Below, piece by piece: positions 33,859-42,422 of a DNA stretch of 64,000 bases (position 1 is its first letter; each line of letters begins with the position of its first letter). The stretch is from positions 1 to 64,000 of the forward strand of contig CAWUUY010000107.1 in NCBI GenBank assembly GCA_963924885.1, read 5' to 3'. The translations under genes were made by a program, and so were the position numbers. Source of the stretch: UBA5216 sp963924885. GTDB lineage: Bacteria; Pseudomonadota; Gammaproteobacteria; Burkholderiales; SG8-41. The notes under the pieces are model-generated. The model searched no databases. It was not told the DNA's origin and worked only from the letters and a program-made list of their open reading frames with translations.

Positions 33859-34737
33859 ATGCCCGAAGTACCCCCCATCGTACTGGTTTTTTCCGCCACC
33901 GATCCCACCGGCGGCGCGGGCATGCAGGCGGATATTCTCACGCTGGCGAGCATGGGCTGCCATCCGCTGTCGGTGATTACCGCGATCACGGTGCAGGATA
34001 CGATGGGCGTGGACGATATTATGCCGATCGATGCCGACTGGATCGCCGATCAGGCGCGCTGCGTGCTCGAAGACATGCCGGTGGCGGCGTTCAAAATCGG
34101 CGTCATCGGCAGTGTGGATGCGGTTACCGCCATCGCCGAGGTGGTGTCGGATTACCCCGAGATTCCGCTGATCCTCGACCCGGTGTTGAGTTCCGGCCGC
34201 GGTGATGAGCTGGCGAACGAAGACATCCTGGTGGCGATGCGCGAATTGCTGATTCCGCAAACCACCATCATCACGCCCAACAGTTTGGAAGCGCGCCGCC
34301 TTGCGCTGAACGACCGCGACGACAAGGACGATCCCGATCTGGCGGAATGCGCAAAACGCATCATCGCCTCGGGTTGCGAATACGTGCTGATCACCGGCAC
34401 CCACGAAAATACCCTGCAAGTAGTGAATATTCTGTACGGCGAATCGGGCACGGTCACCAGTGAATCATGGCCGCGCCTGCCGGGGCAGTACCACGGGTCG
34501 GGCTGCACGCTGGCCTCCGCCATTGCGGCCACCATCGCCAACGGCCTGCCGATGGACGAGGCGGTAAAAGACGCGCAGGAATATACCTGGCAGACGTTGA
34601 AGGCGGGATTTCGCGCCGGCATGGGACAACACATCCCCGACCGCTTGTTCTGGGCGCGCGAGGAAGAGCACGCCGATACCGCTGATGCCGCCGATACCGC
34701 TGCGCCGCCCGCCGACGACCGAAACGATAAACCATGA
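33859..34737 (+). CDS. thiD: Hydroxymethylpyrimidine/phosphomethylpyrimidine kinase
   Basis: 292 residues from 33859 (MPEVPPIVLVFSATDPTGGA), which aligns with the family start; a frame extension to 33820 has no support. It phosphorylates HMP and HMP-P for thiamine synthesis. DPTGGAGMQADILTLASMGC is the substrate-side motif and QYHGSGCTLASAI carries the anion hole and catalytic Cys. The C terminus has a repetitive DTADAADTAAPPADD tail unusual for the family. It overlaps thiE by 4 bp. No TPP riboswitch was recognised upstream. Confidence 0.94.
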   Translation: MPEVPPIVLVFSATDPTGGAGMQADILTLASMGCHPLSVITAITVQDTMGVDDIMPIDADWIADQARCVLEDMPVAAFKIGVIGSVDAVTAIAEVVSDYPEIPLILDPVLSSGRGDELANEDILVAMRELLIPQTTIITPNSLEARRLALNDRDDKDDPDLAECAKRIIASGCEYVLITGTHENTLQVVNILYGESGTVTSESWPRLPGQYHGSGCTLASAIAATIANGLPMDEAVKDAQEYTWQTLKAGFRAGMGQHIPDRLFWAREEEHADTADAADTAAPPADDRNDKP

Positions 34738-35372
34738 AACGCCTTGCACAGATTGCCGGCTTGTATGGCGTCACGCCCGACGACGCGGACAGCGCGCGTC
34801 TGCTGACGCGCGTGCGCGCCGCGCTCGCTGGCGGCATGCGCATCCTGCAATACCGCAACAAAACGGCGGATGCCGGGTTGCGCCGCGAGCAGGCCGCAGC
34901 GCTGCGCGCGTTGTGCCGCGACTACGGTGCGGCGCTAATCATCAATGACGATCTTGAGCTGGCGCTGGCGGTCGATGCCGACGGCCTGCATCTGGGCGGC
35001 GAAGATGGCTCGCTGGCGGCAGCACGCGCGCGGCTGGGGCCGGATAAGTGGCTCGGCGCATCGTGTTACCGCAGCCTCGACAACGCCGAACGGGCGCTTA
35101 CCGAGGGCGCGGATCACATTGCTTTCGGCAGTTTTTTTGTCTCCACCGTCAAGCCCGGCGCAGTGCGTTCGACGCCTTCGATATTGACCGAGGCAAAACA
35201 AAAATTCAACGTGCCGGTAGTGGCTATCGGCGGCATTACGCTCGACAATGCCTGTGCGTTGATCGCCGCCGGCGCGGACAGCGTGGCGCTGATCACGGCA
35301 TTATTCAGCGCGCCGGACGTGACGCTTGCGGCACAGAAATTCAACGCGCTGTTTGGCGACGTAGTTCGGTGA
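34734..35372 (+). CDS. thiE: Thiamine-phosphate synthase
   Basis: 212 residues, a TIM barrel that joins HMP-PP to thiazole phosphate. MRILQYRNKTAD binds the pyrophosphate, and LIINDDLELALAVDADGLHLG, GASCYRSLDNAERA, FGSFFVSTVKPGA and VAIGGITLDNA are the expected landmarks. It starts within the thiD stop (ATGA) and is followed 18 bp later by hemL, the common thiD-thiE-hemL order. Confidence 0.95.
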   Translation: MKRLAQIAGLYGVTPDDADSARLLTRVRAALAGGMRILQYRNKTADAGLRREQAAALRALCRDYGAALIINDDLELALAVDADGLHLGGEDGSLAAARARLGPDKWLGASCYRSLDNAERALTEGADHIAFGSFFVSTVKPGAVRSTPSILTEAKQKFNVPVVAIGGITLDNACALIAAGADSVALITALFSAPDVTLAAQKFNALFGDVVR

Positions 35373-35390
35373 ACACTGTCGGGTGACCCC

Positions 35391-36677
35391 ATGAAACAAA
35401 GCCAGAAACTGTTTAACCACGCGCAATTGCTGATTCCGGGCGGCGTCAATTCGCCGGTGCGGGCGTTTCGCTCGGTGGGGGGCATACCGCTTTTCATCAA
35501 GCGCGGGCGCGGCTCGCAGATCTGGGATGCCGACGGCAATGTTTACATCGATTACGTGGGGTCGTGGGGGCCGCTGATCGCGGGCCACGCGCATCCGGAC
35601 GTGGTGAAGGCCGTGCAGCAAGCCGCCGAGCGCGGGCTGTCGTTTGGCGCGCCGACCGAGGCGGAACTGGACATGGCGAGCCTGCTGGTAAAGCTGGTGC
35701 CGTCTATGGAGCAGGTGCGGCTGGTCAGTTCGGGCACCGAAGCCACCATGAGCGCGATCCGTGTCGCGCGTGGTTACACGCGGCGCTCGAAAATCATCAA
35801 GTTCGAGGGCTGCTACCACGGCCATGCTGACGCGCTGTTGGTCAAGGCGGGATCGGGAGCGCTGACGTTCGGCCAGCCGTCGTCGGCGGGTGTGCCGCCG
35901 GAAACGGCGGCGCATACGCTGGTGCTGGATTTCAACGATGAAACCACGCTGCAGGCTGCGTTTGAACGCGAGGGTAACGATATTGCCGCGGTCATCGTCG
36001 AGCCGGTGGTGGGCAATGCCAATCTGATCGCGCCGAGGGCGGGCTTTTTGCAACGGCTGCGCGAGTTATGCACGCAGTACGGCGCGGTGCTGATTTTCGA
36101 CGAAGTGATGACCGGCTTTCGCGTCGCGCTGGGTGGCGCGCAGGCGGTGTACGGCATCAAGCCCGACATGACGACGCTGGGCAAAGTGATCGGCGGCGGC
36201 ATGCCGGTGGGTGCGTTCGGCGGTCGGCGCGACATCATGCAGTGCGTGGCGCCGCTGGGGCCGGTGTATCAGGCCGGTACGCTGTCGGGCAATCCGGTGG
36301 CGGTGGCGGCGGGTTTGGCCACGCTGGCGCTGGTGCAGGCGCCGGGTTTCTACGACAAGCTCACCGCCACCGCTTACGCGCTGTGCAAAGGCTTAAACGA
36401 GGCGGCGGCATCGCACCATATCGCGTTTTGCGCGCAGCACGTTGGCGGCATGTTCGGTTTGTATTTTCGCGATGTCAGCAACGGACCGCCGCAAACCTAC
36501 ACGGAAGTCATGCAGTGCGACAAGGAGCGCTTCAACACGTTTTTTCACGCCATGCTGGCGGAAGGCGTGTATCTCGCGCCGTCGGCGTATGAAGCGGGGT
36601 TTGTGTCGTCGGCGCACAGCGCAGCCGACATCGAAAAAACCCTGGCCGCCGCCGAAAAGGCTTTTGTCGCTCTATAA
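35391..36677 (+). CDS. hemL: Glutamate-1-semialdehyde 2,1-aminomutase
   Basis: 428 residues, a PLP enzyme that makes 5-aminolevulinate in the C5 heme route. The PLP lysine is Lys265 in TTLGKVIGGGMPVGAFGG, the same number as in E. coli. Other landmarks: RAFRSVGGIPLFI, LVSSGTEATMSAIRVARG and LIFDEVMTGFRVA. With hemB and hemF in the window it shows a standard glutamate-derived heme pathway. Its stop codon touches an AT-rich motif copy. Confidence 0.97.
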   Translation: MKQSQKLFNHAQLLIPGGVNSPVRAFRSVGGIPLFIKRGRGSQIWDADGNVYIDYVGSWGPLIAGHAHPDVVKAVQQAAERGLSFGAPTEAELDMASLLVKLVPSMEQVRLVSSGTEATMSAIRVARGYTRRSKIIKFEGCYHGHADALLVKAGSGALTFGQPSSAGVPPETAAHTLVLDFNDETTLQAAFEREGNDIAAVIVEPVVGNANLIAPRAGFLQRLRELCTQYGAVLIFDEVMTGFRVALGGAQAVYGIKPDMTTLGKVIGGGMPVGAFGGRRDIMQCVAPLGPVYQAGTLSGNPVAVAAGLATLALVQAPGFYDKLTATAYALCKGLNEAAASHHIAFCAQHVGGMFGLYFRDVSNGPPQTYTEVMQCDKERFNTFFHAMLAEGVYLAPSAYEAGFVSSAHSAADIEKTLAAAEKAFVAL

Positions 36678-36702
36678 ATAATTGTTTTAAAACAAAACTT
36701 AT
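36676..36702 (-). repeat. AT-rich dispersed motif, copy H
   Basis: Contains the perfect 14-bp palindrome TTGTTTTAAAACAA (36682-36695) and ends ACTTAT, as other copies do on the minus strand. It lies between the convergent hemL and cytochrome genes. Confidence 0.45.
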
Positions 36703-36713
36703 GGAGTTTTGAG

Positions 36714-37349
36714 CTAGCGCAGTCCGGCGATATATTCCGACACGGCGGCCATCTCGCGGTCCGACAATTTGCCGGCGACGGTGCGCATCATGCTGTTGAG
36801 ATCATTTTTGCGCTCGCCCGCGCGGAACGTCTTCAATTGCGCGGCGGTGTATTCGGCGTGCTGGCCGGCGACGCGCGGATACTGCGCCGGCAGGCCCGCG
36901 CCGTTGGGCGAGTGACACGACGCGCAGGCGGCCAAGCCCTTGGCCGCGATACCACCGCGATAAATCAGTTGTCCCTGTTTGACCAGTTCCGCATCGCGCG
37001 CGGCGCGCGGGCGCGGCGTCTGGCTGGCGTAATACATGGCGACGTTTTTCATGTCGTCGTCGGACAGCGGCGCGGCCATGCCGGCCATCACGGGATTGTT
37101 GCGCTCGGCGGGCTTACCGTCTTTTGCTTTGAAATTGCTGAGTTGCTTATAGAGATACTCAGGGTGCTGCCCGGCCAGGCTCGGGTTGACCGCGAGCGGG
37201 CTGTTGCCGTCCGGGCCGTGACACGCCGCACATACCTTGGCGGCGATTTCCTGACCCTTGGCAGCGTCACCTTTGACGACATATTGTGCAAACAACGAGG
37301 GTGCGAATGTGACGCAGGCGACCGTCGCCAGGATCAGGCGGAATTTCAT
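36714..37349 (-). CDS. Diheme cytochrome c (cytochrome c4 type)
   Basis: 211 residues from 37349 (MKFRLILATVAC), with GGAG upstream. A Sec signal ends near SLFAQ. Two c-type heme sites follow: CAACH in the first half and CASCH in the second, each with a later Met ligand candidate (NPVMAGM; NSMMRTV). The two similar halves are typical of cytochrome c4, a periplasmic electron donor to terminal oxidases. It is divergent from engB, a common betaproteobacterial neighbourhood. Confidence 0.92.
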   Translation of the reverse strand: MKFRLILATVACVTFAPSLFAQYVVKGDAAKGQEIAAKVCAACHGPDGNSPLAVNPSLAGQHPEYLYKQLSNFKAKDGKPAERNNPVMAGMAAPLSDDDMKNVAMYYASQTPRPRAARDAELVKQGQLIYRGGIAAKGLAACASCHSPNGAGLPAQYPRVAGQHAEYTAAQLKTFRAGERKNDLNSMMRTVAGKLSDREMAAVSEYIAGLR

Positions 37350-37483
37350 GAAAGCTCCGAAGGACACAAAATAGACAGGGGAATTACCATCACCGTATTG
37401 TATAGTACACGGCTATTTACGCGCCAGAATCCGGCGCATTTACAAAGACCTAGGTGCTAGGCACAACATGGTGCAATCCTGCG

Positions 37484-38092
37484 ATGACCCATCCCGCCGT
37501 CGAATTTTTAGCCTCCGCGCACCGCATGGAGGAAATGTGGTCGGACACCGGTCGCGAGGTCGCTTTTGCAGGGCGCTCCAACGCTGGAAAATCCAGCGCC
37601 ATCAATGCGCTGGCGGCCAAACACAAATTGGCGTTTGTGAGCAAAACGCCCGGACGCACGCAAACCATCAATTTTTTCAGTGCGGGCAAAAACCGCCGCT
37701 GGGTGGATTTGCCGGGTTACGGCTATGCCAAGGTCTCGAAAACCGAACGCGCGCACTGGGGCCAGTTAATAAGCGCTTACCTGACAGAGCGTAAGTCATT
37801 ATCTGGGTTGATTATTTTGACGGACTCACGCCATGGTATCAAGCCACTGGACGCGCAGTTGATCGCTTGGTTTTCGCCCACGCGGCGGCCTATCCACGTG
37901 TTGTTGACCAAGGCCGACAAGCTGACCCAAAGTGAGTCGATGGCAATACTGCGCAAGGTAACGGGTGAGCTGGCGCGCGGCTATGCCAATTGCACGGTGC
38001 AGCTTTTTTCCGCCACGGCGAATCGTGGTGTGGCGGAGGTCAATACGATAGTCGCCGGTTGGCTCGAAGTGCCGTCCGAATCATCAGAATAG
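37484..38092 (+). CDS. engB: Ribosome-biogenesis GTPase EngB/YsxC
   Basis: 202 residues from 37484 (MTHPAVEFLASAHRM). TRAFAC GTPase needed for 50S subunit maturation. G1 is GRSNAGKSS, G3 is DLPGYGYA, G4 is TKAD and G5 is FSA near residue 180. KTPGRTQTINFF is the switch I/G2 region. The frame extends 10 codons upstream without family similarity. It is followed by a structured non-coding stretch and then hemB. Confidence 0.94.
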   Translation: MTHPAVEFLASAHRMEEMWSDTGREVAFAGRSNAGKSSAINALAAKHKLAFVSKTPGRTQTINFFSAGKNRRWVDLPGYGYAKVSKTERAHWGQLISAYLTERKSLSGLIILTDSRHGIKPLDAQLIAWFSPTRRPIHVLLTKADKLTQSESMAILRKVTGELARGYANCTVQLFSATANRGVAEVNTIVAGWLEVPSESSE

Positions 38093-38105
38093 CGTACAGA
38101 AAAAA

Positions 38106-38225
38106 CCCCCGGTAAAGGGGAGTAAACCGGGGGCGAAAATGCCATTATTTGGAAGTTATCCGAAATAAGGCGCCCGCTCAGGGAGGTGAAGCGGGAGACG
38201 TAAAACGCGTCTATTACTAAGACGC
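38106..38225 (+). ncRNA. Candidate structured leader RNA before hemB
   Basis: Four hairpins in 120 nt: CCCCCGGT/ACCGGGGG (38106-38133), TTATTTGG with a near-complement (38145-38168), CCCGCT/AGCGGG (38173-38195) and AGACG/CGTCT (38196-38212). The 3' arm of the last also pairs with a later AGACGC (38220-38225), so two pairings exclude each other. No run of T follows the first hairpin, so it is not a simple terminator. It could be a hemB leader, a processed sRNA or an engB 3' element. Confidence 0.45.
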
Positions 38226-38288
38226 TTATAATCGGCAAGAGTTCCCAAGCCCGGCTCCAAATACATTTCTTTCTGTAATCATCATCTT

Positions 38289-39302
38289 ATGAGCAAACTT
38301 TCGCTAGGGGCATTCCCCCAGCGCCGCATGCGCCGCATGCGGCGGGATGATTTCTCGCGGCGGCTGATGCGCGAAAACCGTCTGACGGTGGACAACCTGA
38401 TTTATCCGGTGTTCATCATCGACGGTAAGAACCGCACGCAGAAAATCGATTCCATGCCCGGCGTCGAGCGCTACACCATCGACAAGCTGCTAGTGCGCGC
38501 GGAAGAATGCGTGAAGCTGGGCATACCGGCGCTGGCGCTGTTTCCCGCCGTGGAAGCGCGCTTGAAAACCGCCGATGGCCGCGAAGCCGTCAACCCGAAA
38601 GGGTTAGTCCCGCACGCGGTGGCAGCGCTGAAAAAACATTTCCCTGAACTCGGTATCATCACTGACGCCGCGCTTGATCCGTACACCACACATGGCCACG
38701 ACGGCGTACTCGACAGTAAAGGCTATGTGCTTAACGACAAAACCGTCAGCGTGCTGCAACAGCAGGCGCTGGTGTGCGCGGGCGCGGGCGTGGATATCGT
38801 CGCGCCGTCGGACATGATGGATGGCCGCGTGGGCGCGATCCGCGCAGCGCTGGATGAAAAAAAATTCATCCATACGCGCATCCTGTCCTATGCCGCGAAA
38901 TACGCGTCGGGATTTTACGGCCCGTTTCGCGACGCGGTGGGCTCCAGCAAAACACTGGGCGGTGGCAACAAATATACCTACCAAATGGATCCGGCCATCA
39001 GCGACGAGGCGCTGCGCGAAGTCGCACTCGATCTCGAAGAAGGCGCGGACATGGTGATGGTCAAACCCGGCATGCCGTACCTCGACATCGTGCGCCGCGT
39101 GAAAGACGAATTCCGTGTGCCGACCTATGTGTATCAGGTCAGCGGCGAATACGCGATGTTGAAAGCGGCTTCGATCAACGGCTGGCTTGATGAGCGGCGT
39201 TGCGTGATGGAAGCGCTGCTGGCGTTCCGGCGCGCGGGCGCGGATGGGATACTGACTTACTTCGCGGTGGATGCGGCGCGGTGGTTAAAAGCGGGTGGTT
39301 AA
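38289..39302 (+). CDS. hemB: Delta-aminolevulinic acid dehydratase (porphobilinogen synthase)
   Basis: 337 residues. It condenses two 5-aminolevulinates to porphobilinogen. The Schiff-base lysines are Lys204 (SYAAKYASGFYGPF) and Lys259 (MVMVKPGMPYLD). The metal-site segment ALDPYTTHGHDG has Asp where zinc enzymes have Cys, so it belongs to the Mg-dependent, Pseudomonas-like class. It is preceded by the structured leader and begins with the low-complexity basic stretch RRMRRMRRD. Confidence 0.97.
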   Translation: MSKLSLGAFPQRRMRRMRRDDFSRRLMRENRLTVDNLIYPVFIIDGKNRTQKIDSMPGVERYTIDKLLVRAEECVKLGIPALALFPAVEARLKTADGREAVNPKGLVPHAVAALKKHFPELGIITDAALDPYTTHGHDGVLDSKGYVLNDKTVSVLQQQALVCAGAGVDIVAPSDMMDGRVGAIRAALDEKKFIHTRILSYAAKYASGFYGPFRDAVGSSKTLGGGNKYTYQMDPAISDEALREVALDLEEGADMVMVKPGMPYLDIVRRVKDEFRVPTYVYQVSGEYAMLKAASINGWLDERRCVMEALLAFRRAGADGILTYFAVDAARWLKAGG

Positions 39303-39323
39303 AAAACGGCCCGGCTACCGCAG

Positions 39324-39914
39324 TTACGTTTGCGACAACAGCGCTTCCACCGCCGCCAGCTTCGCCCGCTCAATCGCTTTCCCTGCCGGCGAACTTTTGA
39401 TCGGCAGCCGTTCGTCGCGCGGCGACAACACCACAATTTCGATTTCCACGCCATCGTCGTCAACGATGAACTGCGGCACGGTAATGCGGCTGTCGCCGCT
39501 ATAGAGCGTGGCCTGATCGGCTTCGTAGTCGGCGCCGAGGTCGATCAGATGCGTTTCGACGCCCTTGATGTCGTCGGTAAAGAGTTGCAACTGGATGCCG
39601 GCGTACTTGCCGGCAATACCGGACAGCACATTGCCCACCAAGTAGGGATTGAATTTTTCCAGCGCGGTCATGGCGCGCACCGCGATCTCACGCAACTCGG
39701 CGAGTTGCTCGCGGTGGGCATCGGGGTGGTAAATCTCGCGGTACTCGCGCAGCGCGGCGTCGATCTCGTCGTTACCCGGCAAGTGGCGCGTGTCGGCGAC
39801 ACCGGCCTGACGCGCGGCCTTGCGTTTGGCCAAGCCATGGTCTTCGACGCCATCTTCAGCCATGATGCGCGCGGCCAGATGAGCAATTTGCGCACGCTCG
39901 TCGTTACGCGACAT
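39324..39914 (-). CDS. Conserved hypothetical protein (possible nucleotidyltransferase-like fold)
   Basis: 196 residues, acidic, soluble. The central NPYLVGNVLSGIAGKYAGIQ then LQLFTDDIKGVETHLIDLG recalls the strand-helix core of nucleotidyltransferase-like proteins, though no clear catalytic Asp pair is visible. Similar proteins in betaproteobacteria are annotated variously and I attach no function. It lies directly downstream of ponA on the same strand (6-bp gap), so it may be co-transcribed with it. An AT-rich motif copy spans the junction. Confidence 0.65.
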   Translation of the reverse strand: MSRNDERAQIAHLAARIMAEDGVEDHGLAKRKAARQAGVADTRHLPGNDEIDAALREYREIYHPDAHREQLAELREIAVRAMTALEKFNPYLVGNVLSGIAGKYAGIQLQLFTDDIKGVETHLIDLGADYEADQATLYSGDSRITVPQFIVDDDGVEIEIVVLSPRDERLPIKSSPAGKAIERAKLAAVEALLSQT

Positions 39915-39938
39915 TATTTTTTAAAACAATTGGTTACG
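39911..39938 (-). repeat. AT-rich dispersed motif, copy I
   Basis: Minus-strand reading CGTAACCAATTGTTTTAAAA. It includes the ponA stop codon and touches the start codon of the following gene. Confidence 0.4.
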
Positions 39939-42197
39939 TGCCGCATCCGGCAAGGCGGGCGTGGCGCCGGGCTTGTCGCCGGTTTCAGCCTCGCCGCGCG
40001 GCGCGAATTCCTGGTAATAGACCTCGCCGCCGGTGGTTTGCAGACCTTGCGGCGCTTCGAGTGATTGATCCGGCACACCCTTGAGCGCGACTCCCATGTA
40101 GTTGATCCAGATCGGCAAAGCGACGCCGCCGCCGGTTTCGTTGCGGCCCAGCGTTTGCGGCTGGTCGTAGCCCACCCACACCACGCCGACAAGACCGGCG
40201 TTATAGCCGGCGAACCATGCATCGAGAAAATCATTGGTGGTGCCTGTCTTGCCGCCCAGATCATTGCGACCCAGCTTCATCGCCGCTGCCGCCGTGCCGC
40301 CGCGCACCACGTCGCGCATCATGCTGGTCATGATATGCGCGTTGCGCGCGTCGATCACGCGTTCAGCGCCTTCGCCAGCGCGGGCGGGTTTGGCCTCGAA
40401 CAACACGGCGCCGCGGCTGTCTTCGACACGCTGGATAAAGTACGGTTTCACGCGAAAGCCGCCGTTGGCAAACACCGAATAGCCGCCGACCATTTGCATC
40501 GGCGTCACGTTGCCCGCGCCCAGCGCCATGGTGAGATACGGCGGATGCAGCTTGGCCTCGAAACCGAACTTGGTAATGTAATCCTGCGCGTAGTTAGTGC
40601 CGATGGATTGCAGGATGCGTATCGACACCAGGTTTTTCGAGCGCATCAGCGCGTTGCGCATGGGCATCGGGCCGTCGTATTTGCCGTCATAGTTTTTCGG
40701 ATCCCATGCCTGCCCGCCGGTTTGCGTGGCGGTGAGTTGCAGCGGCTCGTCGTTGATAATGGTCGAGGGCGTAAAGCCTTTTTCCAGCGCCGCCGAATAG
40801 ATGAACGGCTTGAAGCTGGATCCTGGTTGCCGGAGCGCCTGCGTGGCGTGGTTGTATTGCGCGCGATTAAAATCAAATCCGCCGACCAGCGCGCGAATCG
40901 CGCCATCCTTGGGGTCGGCGGAAACGAGCGTGGATTCGACGGCGGGCAATTGCGTGATGATCCAGCGCTTCTTGTCGTCGGGCTGCACGCGAATAATCGC
41001 GCCGCGGCGGATACGCAGATTGGGGCCGGCCTTGTCGGTCAACGCCTCCGCCACGAATTTGAGGCCCACGTCGGTAATCTCGATCCATCCGCCGCCGCGC
41101 CGGTAGGCCTTGACGCGTTTGGGCGAGGCCTCTGTGACCATGGCGGCAACGATGTCGTCACTGTCGGCGTGCTCCTGCAAGGCTTCTTCGAGCGCTTCCT
41201 GCGTTGCGTTCGCCTGTACTTCGGCGTAGGCCTCTGGGCCGCGGTAGCCGTGCCGGCGATCGTATTCGAGCACGCCCTTGCGCAACGCCGCATAGGCTGC
41301 GGTCTGGTGATCCACCAGGATGGTGGTATAGACCCTCAGGCCCAGTGAGTAGGCGCCGTCCTGGTAGCGCTCGTACATGGTCTGGCGCACCATTTCCGCA
41401 ACGTATTCGGCGCGGGTGGCGAATTCATTGAGTTCGTTTTTGACGACAACGGGCTGTTTGTCGGTCTCGGCTTGTTGCACAGCAGTAATCGCGCCCATTT
41501 CACGCATGCGGCGCAGCACGTACTGCTGGCGCAGCTTGGCGCGAGCCGGGTTGGCGACCGGGTTAAAACTCGATGGCGCTTTGGGCAATCCGGCCAGCAT
41601 GGCAGTTTCACCCAACGTCAGTTGATCCAAGGATTTGCCGTAGTAGATGCGCGCGGCGGAGGCAAAACCGTAGGCACGTTGGCCCAGATAAATCTGGTTG
41701 ATATAGAGCTCCAGAATCTGCGACTTGCCGAGGCTGGATTCGATCTTGAAGGCCAGCAGCATTTCGTTAAATTTTCGGGTCAGCGTTTTTTCGCGTGACA
41801 GAAAAAAGTTGCGCGCCACCTGCATGGTGATGGTGGAGGCGCCCTGGCGCGGGCCGGTGAGCGTGAAGTTGGCGATGGCGGCACGCGCAAGGCCAATGTA
41901 ATCGACGCCCTTGTGCTGGTAATAACGCTCGTCCTCGGCGGCAAGGATGGCGTCCACCATGACCTTGGGCACCTGTTCAATGGCTACCACGGCGCGGCGC
42001 TCTTCGCCGAACTCACCGATCAGTTTGCCGTCGGCGCTATAGACCCGCAGCGGAACCTTGGGGCGGTAATCGGTCAGGACTTCCAGCGACGGGAGGTTCG
42101 GCCAAACCATCACCGCGACGAACGCAAACAGCAGCGCTGTTGCGAAAATGCCCACAACCACAAGCAATAGGGGATAGGTGACCCAGCGAACAGACAT
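39921..42197 (-). CDS. mrcA: Penicillin-binding protein 1A (bifunctional glycosyltransferase/transpeptidase)
   Basis: 758 residues. An N-terminal membrane anchor (about residues 8-31) precedes the glycosyltransferase GT51 domain (EDERYYQHKGVDYIGLARA, TITMQVARNFFLSREKT, ELYINQIYLGQRAYG). The transpeptidase follows, with SSFK as the SxxK motif in PGSSFKPFIYSAAL, SKN as SxN and KTGTT near residue 665. It polymerises and crosslinks peptidoglycan in the periplasm. It is divergent from pilM, the conserved ponA-pilMNOPQ arrangement. Confidence 0.95.
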   Translation of the reverse strand: MSVRWVTYPLLLVVVGIFATALLFAFVAVMVWPNLPSLEVLTDYRPKVPLRVYSADGKLIGEFGEERRAVVAIEQVPKVMVDAILAAEDERYYQHKGVDYIGLARAAIANFTLTGPRQGASTITMQVARNFFLSREKTLTRKFNEMLLAFKIESSLGKSQILELYINQIYLGQRAYGFASAARIYYGKSLDQLTLGETAMLAGLPKAPSSFNPVANPARAKLRQQYVLRRMREMGAITAVQQAETDKQPVVVKNELNEFATRAEYVAEMVRQTMYERYQDGAYSLGLRVYTTILVDHQTAAYAALRKGVLEYDRRHGYRGPEAYAEVQANATQEALEEALQEHADSDDIVAAMVTEASPKRVKAYRRGGGWIEITDVGLKFVAEALTDKAGPNLRIRRGAIIRVQPDDKKRWIITQLPAVESTLVSADPKDGAIRALVGGFDFNRAQYNHATQALRQPGSSFKPFIYSAALEKGFTPSTIINDEPLQLTATQTGGQAWDPKNYDGKYDGPMPMRNALMRSKNLVSIRILQSIGTNYAQDYITKFGFEAKLHPPYLTMALGAGNVTPMQMVGGYSVFANGGFRVKPYFIQRVEDSRGAVLFEAKPARAGEGAERVIDARNAHIMTSMMRDVVRGGTAAAAMKLGRNDLGGKTGTTNDFLDAWFAGYNAGLVGVVWVGYDQPQTLGRNETGGGVALPIWINYMGVALKGVPDQSLEAPQGLQTTGGEVYYQEFAPRGEAETGDKPGATPALPDAARNQLF

Positions 42198-42422
42198 TTA
42201 GCGGTGGCTTTCCATAAAATAACTTGTAAAAATTCATACACTTAAACGCATTTGTTAATAGGGCACTTGAATAGCTGATGACGCGAAATCAACATAAGTT
42301 ATACTATATCTCAGAATATTAATTTGCTCTAACCGAAGGCGAGCGGGCCGTAAGTAAAAATTGATTGATAAACAATAATTTAGCGTCGAGACTAAAAGTA
42401 ACTTTCAGGCGAAAACACATAT
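42198..42422. promoter_or_regulatory. AT-rich divergent promoter region of mrcA and pilM
   Basis: 225 bp, much richer in A+T than the genes around it. A -10-like TATACT is at 42300-42305. A variant of the dispersed motif (copy N, 42351-42382) reads TAAGTA, then a 9-13 bp AT-rich spacer, then TAAACAATAATTT, nearly the right half of the 51296 copy. No specific operator was identified. Confidence 0.5.

Noticed and set aside
38106..38133. GC-rich hairpin after engB as an intrinsic terminator
   Set aside because: The stem is strong but followed by CGAAAATGCC rather than a T-run. Treated instead as part of a structured leader.
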